Counted from the first letter of the stretch, positions 52,558 to 61,199 are shown. The stretch: 64,000 bases of DNA from Solirubrum sp044628455 (GCF_044628455.1 NZ_JBIYZW010000003.1:744001-808000); one strand, 5' to 3'. Translations and numbers: made by a program. The notes: generated by a model from the sequence alone, not told the origin.

Positions 52558-52872
52558 CTACTCGTCGTCTGGGCGGTCGGGCTCAAGTTCTTTCACGCGC
52601 TGCTCGAGCGCCTGAATGACCTGGAGTAGCTGGTGCTCCAGGTGGCCGAGTGGCACCAGCGGAAAGATGTTGTAGGCGGCGCAAATTTCGGTGGCCTCCA
52701 AGTCGTCGACGAAGACCGGCTCCACCAGCGGCTGCCGCGTCGGGCGCTGCGGCGCTTCCTCCTGGGGGGCATTGGTACCATCGAACTGAAAACGCTGGCC
52801 GTCGCCGGTGCCGTTGGGGTCCGGGTCGGGCTTGCGGCCGAAGCCAATCGGGGGTTTTGGGGAGGTGCCCAT
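52558..52872 (-). CDS. small phage protein of unknown function
   Basis: A 104-residue acidic protein starting MGTSPKPPIGFGRKPDPDPN. The first half is Pro/Gly/Asp-rich and probably unstructured; the second half has a helical segment (LEHQLLQVIQALEQRVKEL) of coiled-coil type. It has its own terminator, and a separate terminator (53048-53073) precedes it, so it is expressed independently of the lysis genes. The upstream region 52873-53047 shows no clear promoter. I do not recognise it. Confidence 0.5.
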   Translation of the reverse strand: MGTSPKPPIGFGRKPDPDPNGTGDGQRFQFDGTNAPQEEAPQRPTRQPLVEPVFVDDLEATEICAAYNIFPLVPLGHLEHQLLQVIQALEQRVKELEPDRPDDE

Positions 52873-53047
52873 GGTGCAGCAGTCGACGAAAGGCCGGGGA
52901 AATCGCTGCGAACACCTGAAACTTCACAGAAGCTTAAGTATACGGGTCATGCTCCCGCTCTACTCCCCGACCAGTGCGAAGGGCACGGTCGAAGCTTCTG
53001 TGGGTGATAGTTTCCAGGATGTTCGCACCACGAAGGTAGGAAAGCAA

Positions 53048-53073
53048 AACGCCCCGGCCTGAGCCGAGGCGTT
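53048..53073 (-). terminator. terminator of the lysis cassette
   Basis: An imperfect stem AACGCCCCGGC / GCCGAGGCGTT just after the u-spanin candidate stop (53079), followed on the minus strand by TTTTGC. Confidence 0.7.
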
Positions 53074-53078
53074 ATTTG

Positions 53079-53486
53079 TTACCACAGCCAACGGCCGCGC
53101 AACCACTTGTTCAGGCCCAGCAGGGCAGCTACCACGGCCGCGACGCCCAAAACCCACCAGGGAAACGCAGGCTTGGTCACGGCCGAAGCCTGCGCGCCGG
53201 CGCCGGCGGCTAGGGCGCCGCCGTCCTGAGCCGCTTTGCGGAAATCGGTGGCCACGGCCTGCGGGCCCACGGCCGTGGGAGCTTTGGGCTTCTCGACTTC
53301 GGTGGCCGTGTTGCCGGTACCGCTGGCCACCGGCGCCTCCGTCTTGGTGGCGGTGGTGGCCACGGCGCCGGCTTCGGTGGCCACCGCGCTGCCCTTGATT
53401 TTGGTATTGGTGACGTCAAGGGTGAAGCTGCAGCTGCTCAGCAGCAGGAGCAAGGCGTACTCGCACCAGGTGCGGGGCCTACGCAT
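53079..53486 (-). CDS. candidate unimolecular spanin (lipoprotein with C-terminal membrane anchor)
   Basis: A 135-residue protein. ATG 53486 (MRRPRTWCEYALLLLLSSC) gives a lipobox with Cys19; the in-frame start at 53528 lies inside the DUF5675 gene and would spoil the signal. The middle is an Ala/Thr/Val-rich low-complexity region (~residues 25-105), followed by one transmembrane helix (WWVLGVAAVVAALLGLNKWL) and a basic, Trp-containing end. An outer-membrane lipid anchor plus an inner-membrane C-terminal anchor in one chain is the defining layout of u-spanins, which fuse the two membranes at lysis. It overlaps the DUF5675 gene by 8 bases and follows the holin. Sequence homology is not expected for this class. 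Confidence 0.6.
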   Translation of the reverse strand: MRRPRTWCEYALLLLLSSCSFTLDVTNTKIKGSAVATEAGAVATTATKTEAPVASGTGNTATEVEKPKAPTAVGPQAVATDFRKAAQDGGALAAGAGAQASAVTKPAFPWWVLGVAAVVAALLGLNKWLRGRWLW

Positions 53487-53991
53487 GGCGGTACTCGATG
53501 AACTGGCCGCCGGCGCGAATGGCGCCAATCACCAGCGGGTAGAGCTTCCGGTAGGTCAGGCGGGAGTCGAATACGGCCGCCTGGCCTTTGTACATGCCGT
53601 GGCGGGCGCCCACGATGTAGCAGGCCAGGGTATCGTCGTCGGTCGTGCCCCAGTGCAACAATACCAGGCGCTTCTCCAACTTGCCCTTTACCCAAATCAC
53701 GTCGTGCGGCTTGTAGAGCAGCTTCTCGGCGGATTTAAGCTGCAACCACTCCTCGCGGCTGATCAGGTTCACGCCGTCCTTGGTGTAGAAGTACTTGCTG
53801 AAGGTGGGGCTCTGGCGCAGGCCCAGCGGGTACACGCCCAGGGGCACGCACGTTTCGCCGTACACTTCTTTGCCCACGGGGCGGGTTTCGTCTTCGATGC
53901 CGGCGCAGAAGTCTTTTCCGCGCACAAACAGGCGCGAGAGGGTCCAGTCGGCCGCCGAAGGCTGCCGGTTTACGGTAAGCAGGTGGTCCAT
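53479..53991 (-). CDS. DUF5675-like protein, probable lysis gene
   Basis: A 170-residue protein starting MDHLLTVNRQPSAADWTLSR, without signal peptide or membrane segment. The motif VLLHWGTTDDDTLACYIVGA matches the DUF5675 pattern (His, Asp-rich turn, then Cys), seen in phage and wall-associated proteins; the layout resembles a Cys-dependent transpeptidase-type active site, but no reaction is established. It lies 5 bases after the holin stop and overlaps the spanin candidate by 8 bases, which places it in the endolysin position of the lysis cassette. Endolysin function is inferred from that. Confidence 0.65.
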   Translation of the reverse strand: MDHLLTVNRQPSAADWTLSRLFVRGKDFCAGIEDETRPVGKEVYGETCVPLGVYPLGLRQSPTFSKYFYTKDGVNLISREEWLQLKSAEKLLYKPHDVIWVKGKLEKRLVLLHWGTTDDDTLACYIVGARHGMYKGQAAVFDSRLTYRKLYPLVIGAIRAGGQFIEYRHA

Positions 53992-53996
53992 AAAAA

Positions 53997-54524
53997 TTAG
54001 GTTGATGGAGCGAGTTCAGGGGCCGGAGCGGCTTCCGTTGGGGCCAGCTCCTCGGCGGGCACGGCGGTTTCTTCCGGCGGCGTCTTGCTGCGGAACTGGC
54101 CGGTTTCTTCCCAATCGGTCATGCCCTGGCGCAGGAACTTGGGGAAGGGCAGGCCACGGCCGCCCATGCCGCGCAGGTTCTCGTCGATGGATTTGGACTC
54201 GATGAAGAGGATAGCCAGGTAAATGATGCCTTTCACGCCCTTGCCCAGGTAAGGCACGGCGTCGGTGAGCATCTCGCCGTCGATGGGGATGTTGCAGAAC
54301 ACGTGGGCCACGATGACGCCGATGGCGTACTCGCGCAGCTTGACGAACATCTGCCGCATGCCGCGGCTGTGAAAGCGGCCCTGCTTCCAGCTCCGGGTCA
54401 TGCCCAGGGCGGTGTCGATCAGGAACAGGACCATCAGGAACACCAGCGCATTCCAGTCGCTGAAGACGTACTTCTCGAATAATTGCCCGCCGGAGTGCAG
54501 CAGGGGGAGCAAGGTGGCGGGCAT
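53997..54524 (-). CDS. phage holin (holin_4-like)
   Basis: A 175-residue membrane protein. ATG 54524 (MPATLLPLLHSGG) overlaps the previous stop by one base (TAATG). Three hydrophobic segments are visible (VFLMVLFLIDTALGM, AIGVIVAHVFCNI, GIIYLAILFIES), with the family pattern DTALGMTRSWKQGRFHSRGM and a SIDENL motif after the third, as in the toxin-secretion/phage holin family. The C-terminal tail is Pro/Glu/Ala-rich. It should form lesions in the inner membrane to release the lysis enzyme and is followed at once by the DUF5675 gene. The frame extends upstream to 54692 inside another gene and is not used. Confidence 0.8.
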   Translation of the reverse strand: MPATLLPLLHSGGQLFEKYVFSDWNALVFLMVLFLIDTALGMTRSWKQGRFHSRGMRQMFVKLREYAIGVIVAHVFCNIPIDGEMLTDAVPYLGKGVKGIIYLAILFIESKSIDENLRGMGGRGLPFPKFLRQGMTDWEETGQFRSKTPPEETAVPAEELAPTEAAPAPELAPST

Positions 54525-55534
54525 TAGATAAAGCGGTAAATGCGGGATTCCGCGGTATTGAGGGGTACTTTCGGCGTCGACGGGGACACGTAGGCGGGGC
54601 CGGCGAAATAGGTGGGGTACCGCTCGGCTGAAGCCGCGGCGTTGAGGTGCTTGCGCATGCGCTCGAGCAGGATGTCGGCGGCGCGCTGGCACTCGTAGGC
54701 CCGGGCCTGCAGCAGCTGGTCGAGGCCGGCGTCGGCCTCCTTCGAGTTGCTGTCGTCGACGCGGGCAATGGCCAGCTCAATGCCGTTGCCGGTCAGGCGC
54801 AGGCCCAGCTCGGGCACGGCCCGGGCCAGTGCCAGGCTGGCCAGCGCCGGCCGGATGAACTGCTCGAGCAGCTGCTCGTTCTCGGGCGTCAGCGCCCGGG
54901 TGCGCACCTGGGTGCGCAACTCCTGCAGAAAGGCGTAGCCCAGCTGGGGCTCCAGCACAAACAGCTCCTGGCGGCCGATGAGCGGGCGCAGGGCCTGGAA
55001 CACCGGCCACGAGTCCTGGATGTTCTCGAAGCGGCTGAACTCCTCGGCCGAGGTGAGCAGCTGCCGGCGCTGCAGCTGGCCCGGGCCGGCGGCCCACGCC
55101 ACCAGCTCGGCCGAGTCGGCCCGGTGCTCCTCCAGCCAGCCCAGCAGCGCGTTCATGTCGAGCCAGCCCTTGCGCTCCAGCGTGTCGCGCAGGGCGACCA
55201 CCTGGTGCTGAAAGGCCGTCTTGTGGGTTTCGGTCGAGACGATCTGCAGGCCGGTGTTGCTCACGCTCACCTGCAGCTCGTGCAGGGAGCCGGCCAGCCC
55301 CAGGCGGGCCAGCACGGCCTGCACCCGGGCCAGCAGCTGGCCGGCCAGCGAGTCGGCGGCCGGTCCGGCCTGGTACTCGCCCTCCAGCCAGAAGATCAGG
55401 CCCTCGCCCAGCAGCGGGCGCAGCAGCTGCTCCTGCAGGCGGCTCACCTCCAGCTCCACCACTTCGGGCAGCTCTACGTCAGAGGTGTTGAGGCGCACGT
55501 AGCGCTTCAGTTCGGCGGATTTGGTCAGCAGCAT
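54524..55534 (-). CDS. DUF6712-like phage protein (head-tail region)
   Basis: A 336-residue soluble protein starting MLLTKSAELKRYVRLNTSDV. The opening, with VVELEVSRLQEQLLRPLLG, resembles the Bacteroidota phage family DUF6712, which follows portal genes and may be a head-tail connector or adaptor. The middle is helical and Glu/Leu-rich (LALARAVPELGLRLTGNG). It starts three bases after the portal stop and overlaps the holin start by one base, so it is coupled to both. The function is unknown; the role is inferred from position. Confidence 0.6.
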   Translation of the reverse strand: MLLTKSAELKRYVRLNTSDVELPEVVELEVSRLQEQLLRPLLGEGLIFWLEGEYQAGPAADSLAGQLLARVQAVLARLGLAGSLHELQVSVSNTGLQIVSTETHKTAFQHQVVALRDTLERKGWLDMNALLGWLEEHRADSAELVAWAAGPGQLQRRQLLTSAEEFSRFENIQDSWPVFQALRPLIGRQELFVLEPQLGYAFLQELRTQVRTRALTPENEQLLEQFIRPALASLALARAVPELGLRLTGNGIELAIARVDDSNSKEADAGLDQLLQARAYECQRAADILLERMRKHLNAAASAERYPTYFAGPAYVSPSTPKVPLNTAESRIYRFI

Positions 55535-55537
55535 AGC

Positions 55538-56890
55538 TTAAGCAGCTTTGTTTTGGGTCTCGGATTTCTCGTCGAGCGTGTTGATTTCCGGGTTGAGGAA
55601 GCGGAACTCGATGTCCGGATCCCAGCCGTTGTAGTCGCGCACCAGGTTGAGCGGCTCCAGGATCAGCTGCTGGAGGTAGTAGTGGGTGGCGATGAAGGCG
55701 TTGAAGGCGACGCGCTTGTCGGAGCCCGAGCCGGCGCCCATGCCCTTGCCCGGGCTGATGCCCGAGAGCGTCGGATCCACCTGCAGGGCGGTGTAGATGT
55801 GGCTGGCCGCCTCCTGCGAGTCCTCGATGTAAATGCCCGACTTGATCTTGTCGTCGATGGCCGTCACCTTCAGCGCCTGGATCTTCTCGCCGGTTTGGGG
55901 GTGGATGAACGTGGTGGCCAGGACCGACTTGCCGGCCCCGTCGACGCCGGCCATGGTTTTCTCAAACGCGGCCAGTTCTTCGCTGATGATGCCGCGGCGC
56001 TCGTCCGTCGTTTTAGTATCCCAGTCCGGGTACTTCCAGTACCACCACCGCTCGTCGGCTTCGATGAGGTACTTCAGGCTGAGCTGGTTTTTGAACAACG
56101 CCTTCTTGAACTCCGGGATGGCCAGGGCCACGTCGAGCCAGCCCGACTTGCGGATGCTGTTCCAGGGAATGAGCTGGTAGAGGGCCTGGCCCGGGCTGGG
56201 CAAGCTTAGCGGGTACACGTACTTGAAGCCGCGCTTGTCGGCGCGCAGCGACTCCACCACGTCGAAGTAGGGGTCGAGCACCGGCACGGAGGTGGTGTAG
56301 CCGTCGCCGGGCTTGGCGTCGGGCCAGTTGGCCGAGATGTGCAGCAGGTCGGGCACGGCCTGGCCGGGCTTCTGCACCGAGTAGCGGCAGAAGGCGGTAT
56401 CGGCCGTGCTCAGGCTGGTGATGATGCTCCGGTCGCGGCTCAGGATCAGCTCGGGCCAGCCGTTGGCGAAGTTCACCAGGTTCTGCAGGCCCTCGAAGGC
56501 GTAGCGGGCAATGTTGCTGCGGCGGAAAAACGCCTGGATTTCGGGGTCTTTTACCCGCTCGAATATCTCGTTGCCGCCTTTGTCGTAGCCGGTGACCTTG
56601 CCGTACACCACGCCCTTGCCGTAAATGGCGCGCACTTTCCAGTCGAGCACGGCCGGGATGATGCTCGACTTGGAAATTTCACCCAGCACCTGCTGGGGGA
56701 AGTCGTTGCCGTCGCCCCAGGGCGCCACGTCGCCGGTCTGGTTTTTAACCAGGGGCGAGGTGGGGCGGCTGCCGTCCACTTTGCCGGCGCCGCCGGCCGG
56801 CGCCGAGGCCGCGCCCAGGGCACCGCCGAGGCGGTACACCGAGCCGTTCACGTAGGCGACGTTGCCGCCGCTGTTGAATAGAACCTGCAT
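55538..56890 (-). CDS. phage portal protein
   Basis: A 450-residue protein that should form the dodecameric DNA entry ring at one capsid vertex. It has the portal-type layout: an N-terminal Gly/Ala-rich arm, a stem region with NDFPQQVLGEISKSSIIPAV and DPEIQAFFRRSNIARYAFEG, a wing domain, and C-terminal helices (DKRVAFNAFIATHYYLQQLI). Its length is normal for tailed phages. It starts directly after the stop of the 118-aa gene and is followed by the DUF6712-like gene. Terminase genes lie in the upstream operon. No frameshift is visible. Confidence 0.8.
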   Translation of the reverse strand: MQVLFNSGGNVAYVNGSVYRLGGALGAASAPAGGAGKVDGSRPTSPLVKNQTGDVAPWGDGNDFPQQVLGEISKSSIIPAVLDWKVRAIYGKGVVYGKVTGYDKGGNEIFERVKDPEIQAFFRRSNIARYAFEGLQNLVNFANGWPELILSRDRSIITSLSTADTAFCRYSVQKPGQAVPDLLHISANWPDAKPGDGYTTSVPVLDPYFDVVESLRADKRGFKYVYPLSLPSPGQALYQLIPWNSIRKSGWLDVALAIPEFKKALFKNQLSLKYLIEADERWWYWKYPDWDTKTTDERRGIISEELAAFEKTMAGVDGAGKSVLATTFIHPQTGEKIQALKVTAIDDKIKSGIYIEDSQEAASHIYTALQVDPTLSGISPGKGMGAGSGSDKRVAFNAFIATHYYLQQLILEPLNLVRDYNGWDPDIEFRFLNPEINTLDEKSETQNKAA

Positions 56891-57247
56891 TTAGATGATG
56901 ACTTTGCGGCCCTGCACGGCCACGATGAGGTAGATGTGCACCTTCACCAGCTCGCCGGTGCGGGTGTCGACCAGGTTGCGGGTGGCGTTGGCGTAGTGGT
57001 TGGGGTTTTTGGGCACCGGCACGGGGCGCACGTCGGCGCCGGCGGCGGTGTTTTCGGCCGGCGTGGCGGCGCGCAGCGTGCGGGATTCGGTGCGCTGGCC
57101 GCGGCCGAGGCGGGCGGCCTTCAGTTCGCGGAACTCGCCGCCGGTTTTGCGGCGCCGGTCGCACGTCACGTAGCGCACGGACACCGGCGCCGGGCCTTCC
57201 AGCAGGGCCAGCGCGTCAGCTAATCGGAGGGGGGCGGGGGTGTTCAT
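56891..57247 (-). CDS. phage protein of unknown function, first gene of the portal operon
   Basis: A 118-residue protein starting MNTPAPLRLADALALLEGPA. It contains VSVRYVTCDRRRKTGGEF, with a basic Arg/Lys cluster, and a C-terminal beta segment (LVKVHIYLIVAVQGRKVII). ATG 57247 lies 29 bases downstream of the conserved phage element (57276-57295); the frame further upstream to 57337 crosses that element. Its position directly before the portal gene suggests a head-assembly helper, but no motif supports a specific role. Confidence 0.55.
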   Translation of the reverse strand: MNTPAPLRLADALALLEGPAPVSVRYVTCDRRRKTGGEFRELKAARLGRGQRTESRTLRAATPAENTAAGADVRPVPVPKNPNHYANATRNLVDTRTGELVKVHIYLIVAVQGRKVII

Positions 57248-57251
57248 TGGG

Positions 57252-57295
57252 CAGCGAAGTTGCCGCCGCCGCCGTGGCACAAAAAGGACACAAAA
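57252..57295 (-). promoter_or_regulatory. phage regulatory element, copy C (portal and lysis operon)
   Basis: On the minus strand TTTTGTGTCCTTTTTGTGCC (57295-57276) followed by a GC-rich leader with GGCAACTTCG before ATG 57247. The core GTGTCCTTTTTG is identical to copies A and B; two bases differ after it. Confidence 0.6.
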
Positions 57296-57526
57296 CCGCC
57301 TCCAATGCCCCGAAATGAACAAAAAACCCAATCTCACAGCTACCCGCGTTTGCGCGCTGGGAAGGCCGATTTTAGGCGTCCGGGGTGCGTTCCAGTCTCA
57401 CTGGTCGAACGCGGTGCCCCGGCTTGCACTGTCGGCCGCCGGCAATTGCCGGGGGCTGCCTCGGGGATATCTGCCAGGTGGGGGCGGTGGCCAGCTTGTG
57501 GCCAGGTGGTGGCCAGCATCAACAAA
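57296..57526. other. intergenic gap between the terminase and portal units
   Basis: No convincing gene. The stretch contains three short direct repeats of GTGGCCAG (57487-57519) and a GC-rich region resembling part of the copy B/D leader (CAATTGCCGGGGGCTGCCTCGG near 57443), which could be a degenerate second regulatory element. A 61-residue minus frame (57340-57525) is open but has no supporting feature. Confidence 0.4.
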
Positions 57527-57554
57527 GAAGCCCAGCCGGGTGGGGCTGGGCTTC
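57527..57554 (-). terminator. terminator of the terminase operon
   Basis: GAAGCCCAGCC (57527-57537) pairs with GGCTGGGCTTC (57544-57554), followed on the minus strand by TTTGTTG, 35 bases after the terminase stop. Confidence 0.8.
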
Positions 57555-57588
57555 GATACTCGGTCGGTACTCGGTACCTACTCGGTCA

Positions 57589-59280
57589 TCACACCACGAT
57601 CAGGTTACTGAAGTCAGGCGTGGCATTGATCACGTCGGTGCCGCAGCTGAGCATGTGCAGGTCGACGTTGTCGGTGAAGTGGGTGGCGTGCTCAGCCGGG
57701 AAGGAGTCCTTCCGTTCGCTGCTCTTGACCTTCGTGATGCGGCCCTTCGCGTCTTGGCTCACCGGGGCCAGCAGCATGGCCTGCACCACATCCTTGCAAT
57801 TGACCTTGTTGAAGCGCAAGCGCAGCAGCCGGTCATCACGCTCAGCGAGCAGCGCCTGGGCCAGCTGGTAGCGGGTGGGGTGGCCCGGGATACGGCCCAG
57901 CCCCATGGGCCGCACGCGCCACTTACGGGCCCGCAGGCCCCGCATGAACTGCTCGTTGAGGGTGTACTGGCTATCGGGGCGCCGGGCGTTGCCGTACTCC
58001 TCGTCGCTTAGGAACTCCACCTCCTTCTTCAGGTGGGGCTGGTAGTAGCGGCAGAACTCATCCAGCAGGTCGTCGATGAAGGCCGGGTGCTTGACGTACA
58101 TGCCCTTCAGGAAGCGGTACTCGCGCTTGTCGACGTGGGGCTGGCCCACCACCAGGGTGGTGATGCGGGCGCCCCAGTCGACCGATACGCGCAGGGCCTG
58201 GTTGCTGCGGCAATCACTGTCCCCCAACGATGTGGAGAGGTCTTTTTCCCCGAACTGCGGCCCGCCAGCTGCTGCCAGCCGGGGCAGGTTCATCTCCAGC
58301 CCGAGGATGTAGCTGTCGTCGGCGCACTCCTGGACGTGGATGGATTGATCCAGCTGGGGGTAAAAGCCGCCCTCTACCGTGGTGGGGCGCCGGTTCATCA
58401 TTTCCACCATGAACGTGAAATCGGTCATGAACTTGCGCTGATCCAGCAGGTACTGCAGGCCCAGGTTCTGGATGTTGTCGAACGCATTCGCCTCCGAGAA
58501 AAAAGTGCCCTTATGGGGCGCGGAGGGGAAATACCGCACCTGCTGCATCCGGGGCATGACCTCGTCGCGCCAGATCTGCAGCCGCTCCTCGTTGCTGGAG
58601 GCGTCCAGGAAGCGCACCTGGGCGTCGATGAGCGCGTTCTGGCGTTCGACCAGATCCACGCCTTCCTGCTCGTAATACTTCGATTTGTCGAGCAGCCAGC
58701 GGCCCTGGTCGCCCCAGGGCATCGACGAAAACAGGAAAACGCCGTGGTGCTTCGGGTTTTTGCCGAAGTACTGGCCGTTGCCGCGGTTGGTGGCCGACAA
58801 GTCGGCATCGAGCTTCTGTTTGTCGAACAGCAGGGCCTCGTCGCCGATAAAGCCGTCCACGTTCAGGCCGCGGCTGCTGGATCCACCGGCGTCGAGCGAC
58901 ACCAGGTGGAAACCGGTCCCGTTGCGGAAAATGATGAAGTGGTCGTAGCTCAGCGGGCCTTCGTAGGGCCGGTCCCAGTTCAAGGTGGGTGGCGGCTTGC
59001 GGCCGATGTAAAAGTCCCGGTTCAGCTTGTAACCGAGGCGCTCCAGCGACGAAATGGTCGACGGCAGGGTGCGGCTGAGCACCTGCTTGTAGGTCGAGCC
59101 CACGATGACCCAGCAGCTGCGGGGCATCGTCTGCACGATTTCGTGGATGTCCCACGCGATGATCGACGACTTGCCGGTACCGCGGCCCCAGATGCTGACG
59201 CCCTCCTTCTTGCCTCGGGCCGTGACGTAGCGCAGCTGGGGCTGGTTGAACTTGAGCCTTACCTGATCAACGGTCGTCAT
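57589..59280 (-). CDS. terL: phage terminase large subunit
   Basis: A 563-residue packaging ATPase-nuclease. ATG 59280 (MTTVDQVRLKFNQPQ) is preferred to the in-frame start at 59298. The Walker A-type motif GRGTGKSS is at residues ~32-39, and the Walker B region GLNVDGFIGDEALLF is near residue 140. The C-terminal nuclease domain should use the acidic residues around VSVDWGARITTLVVG and in the following region. It powers DNA translocation through the portal. It overlaps the small terminase gene by 14 bases and ends before a terminator. Length is within the usual range. Confidence 0.85.
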   Translation of the reverse strand: MTTVDQVRLKFNQPQLRYVTARGKKEGVSIWGRGTGKSSIIAWDIHEIVQTMPRSCWVIVGSTYKQVLSRTLPSTISSLERLGYKLNRDFYIGRKPPPTLNWDRPYEGPLSYDHFIIFRNGTGFHLVSLDAGGSSSRGLNVDGFIGDEALLFDKQKLDADLSATNRGNGQYFGKNPKHHGVFLFSSMPWGDQGRWLLDKSKYYEQEGVDLVERQNALIDAQVRFLDASSNEERLQIWRDEVMPRMQQVRYFPSAPHKGTFFSEANAFDNIQNLGLQYLLDQRKFMTDFTFMVEMMNRRPTTVEGGFYPQLDQSIHVQECADDSYILGLEMNLPRLAAAGGPQFGEKDLSTSLGDSDCRSNQALRVSVDWGARITTLVVGQPHVDKREYRFLKGMYVKHPAFIDDLLDEFCRYYQPHLKKEVEFLSDEEYGNARRPDSQYTLNEQFMRGLRARKWRVRPMGLGRIPGHPTRYQLAQALLAERDDRLLRLRFNKVNCKDVVQAMLLAPVSQDAKGRITKVKSSERKDSFPAEHATHFTDNVDLHMLSCGTDVINATPDFSNLIVV

Positions 59281-59953
59281 CGGGAACGGCCTCCTCACCG
59301 CGCATCAGGTTTTCCATCTGCTCCACGCCGAGCACGTTGTTGTTCACCGCCGCCTGCAGCAGCTCGTAGTCGGCATCGTCGACGTCGTCGAGCTTGCTGA
59401 AGTCGATGTTGCGCGTTTTCGGGCCGCGTGGGCCCTCCACGGTCAAACTGATGAAGTACGACGTGTTGCCGCCGTTGCCGGCGTCCTCGGAGCCCGTATC
59501 GGCCCGGTGCAGGCCCTGCAGGTTGGCCAGGAACTTGCCGGCCGCCAAGGCGCCGCGCACGTCGGGCGGGCGCATGGTCAGGCACAGCTGCAGCATCATT
59601 TGGGCGTGGGTGATCAGCATGGCCCGGGCGCCCTGCTTTTTCACCTTTTTCAAGTCGCCCATCAGGTTTTGGGCATCGGCCAGGCGCCGGTAGCACGTGG
59701 CCCGGCTGATGCCGAACTGCTTGGCCAGGAGCGGCCAGGCCTGGTCGAACGTGTGGTAGTTGAGCAGCAGGGCGTAGGCCGCCTCCATCTGCTGGTTCAT
59801 CAGCTTGTCCGCCGGCGACAACGCCGCCAGCCCGGGCCCGCTTCCGTCCGCCTCCTCGATGGAAGCCGCGTAGATGCGCTCCACGGCCGTGGAGCCCGGC
59901 CCCTTCAGGTTCGGTACGCTAGGCAGCTGCGAGGTAGGCGTCGAGTTGCTCAT
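59267..59953 (-). CDS. phage terminase small subunit-like protein
   Basis: A 228-residue protein. Its N-terminal half carries a helix-turn-helix (LLAKQFGISRATCYRRLADAQ) for DNA recognition, and the rest is helical and Ala/Leu-rich, ending in an acidic tail (RGEEAVPDDDR). Its position directly before the large terminase, with a 14-base overlap, and the HTH fold support the small subunit that selects the packaging site. The sequence alone does not place it in a specific terminase family. It overlaps the methyltransferase gene by 35 bases. Confidence 0.7.
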   Translation of the reverse strand: MSNSTPTSQLPSVPNLKGPGSTAVERIYAASIEEADGSGPGLAALSPADKLMNQQMEAAYALLLNYHTFDQAWPLLAKQFGISRATCYRRLADAQNLMGDLKKVKKQGARAMLITHAQMMLQLCLTMRPPDVRGALAAGKFLANLQGLHRADTGSEDAGNGGNTSYFISLTVEGPRGPKTRNIDFSKLDDVDDADYELLQAAVNNNVLGVEQMENLMRGEEAVPDDDR

Positions 59954-61199
59954 GGGTCAGTTCCTCTCCGTTGCGGGAAATGGTGAAGCGGCGCTGGTTG
60001 TCGCGCATGAACTTGATGTAGCGGCGCACGTGCACGTCGACGTAGGCCGGGTCCAGCTCCACCGAGCGGCAGCTGCGCTGCACCTGCTCACAGGCGATGA
60101 GCGTGGATCCGGAGCCGCCGAAGAAGTCGGCCACCACGTCGTCTTCCAGGCTCGAGCACTCCAGCAGGTACACCAGGATGTCGATGGGCTTCATCGTGGG
60201 GTGGTCGGCGTTGCGCGAGGGCCGGTCGAACTGGAGCACGGTGGTCTGCTTCCGGTCCGAGTACCAGGGGTGCGCGGCGCCTTCCTTCCAGCCGTACAGA
60301 ATCGGCTCGTGCTGCCAGTGGAAGTCCTGACGGCCCATCACGAACTGCTGCTTCACCCACACCAGGCACTGGCTAAGCTTCAGCCCGGCGTCCTTCAGGG
60401 CCAGGCGGAAGTTGGCGCCCTCGCTGTCGGCGTGGAACACGTAGATGGGCGCGCCCGGGGCCATGTAGGCGTAGGCGTTGGTGTAGAAGTCGTAGAGGAA
60501 GGCCCGGAACGAGGCATCGTCCATGTCGTCGTTCTCGATGCGCAGGGCGTCCTTCGTCTTGCCCTCGTACTTCACGTTGTAGGGCGGGTCGGTCACCACC
60601 AGCTTCACCAGCTGGCCTTCCAGCAGCTTCTCCACCACGTCGGCTTCGGTGCTCGAGCCGCAGATCAGGCGGTGCACCAGGCCGCGGCCGTCCGAGCTGA
60701 ACTCGTACACGTCGCCGAGCACCGATAGCGGGTTGGCCGGCGGCGTGGGGTCGAACTCCTGCTCCTCGGCCGGCGGCAACGTGATGGCCGAGAGGGCGGC
60801 CAGCTGCTCCAGGGCCGGCGCGTCCATGATGTTGGCCAGGTCCAGGTGGCTGAAGTTGTCGAGCAGGGCCTGGTAATCGAACACGCCGGCCCCGACGTTC
60901 GAGGTGATGTTGTACTCGTCGAGTTCGTCCTTGGTGAGCTGCCGGTTGGGCACGCGCACGTCGATGAGCTCGTCGCCGCGGCCCAGGTCCAGCAGCACAG
61001 CCAGGCGCTGGTGGCCGGCCAGCACCACGTTGTCGAGGTTGATGGCCGGGATTTCGGCCAGGTTGAACTTCAGGATGCTGCGCGTGAGCCGCTCCCGGCC
61101 TTCGTCGGTGAGCGTGCGCGGGTTGTAGCTCAGCGGCACCAGGTCGCGCACGCGGCGCTGTTGGGTGCTCCACTTCAGGGGAATCAGTTCTTCAGTCAC
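59919..61199 (-). CDS. ParB-like nuclease/DNA methyltransferase fusion
   Basis: A 426-residue protein. Residues ~1-90 match the ParB/Srx-like domain (NPRTLTDEGRERLTRSI, followed by NLDNVVLAGHQRLAVLL). Residues ~170-426 form an N6-adenine or N4-cytosine methyltransferase of the beta class, with catalytic motif DPPYN at 204-208 and the AdoMet motif FFGGSGST near residue 365. Such fusions are common in phages, where methylation can protect DNA from host restriction or mark packaging. The motif order (DPPY before FxGxG) is that of the beta group. It overlaps the gene before it by 4 bases (ATGA) and the terminase small subunit gene by 35. Confidence 0.85.
   Translation of the reverse strand: MTEELIPLKWSTQQRRVRDLVPLSYNPRTLTDEGRERLTRSILKFNLAEIPAINLDNVVLAGHQRLAVLLDLGRGDELIDVRVPNRQLTKDELDEYNITSNVGAGVFDYQALLDNFSHLDLANIMDAPALEQLAALSAITLPPAEEQEFDPTPPANPLSVLGDVYEFSSDGRGLVHRLICGSSTEADVVEKLLEGQLVKLVVTDPPYNVKYEGKTKDALRIENDDMDDASFRAFLYDFYTNAYAYMAPGAPIYVFHADSEGANFRLALKDAGLKLSQCLVWVKQQFVMGRQDFHWQHEPILYGWKEGAAHPWYSDRKQTTVLQFDRPSRNADHPTMKPIDILVYLLECSSLEDDVVADFFGGSGSTLIACEQVQRSCRSVELDPAYVDVHVRRYIKFMRDNQRRFTISRNGEELTHEQLDAYLAAA

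Noticed and set aside
57340..57525. 61-residue minus-strand frame in the gap between terminase and portal units
   Set aside because: No start context, no recognisable composition, and the region holds regulatory repeats; possible but unsupported.
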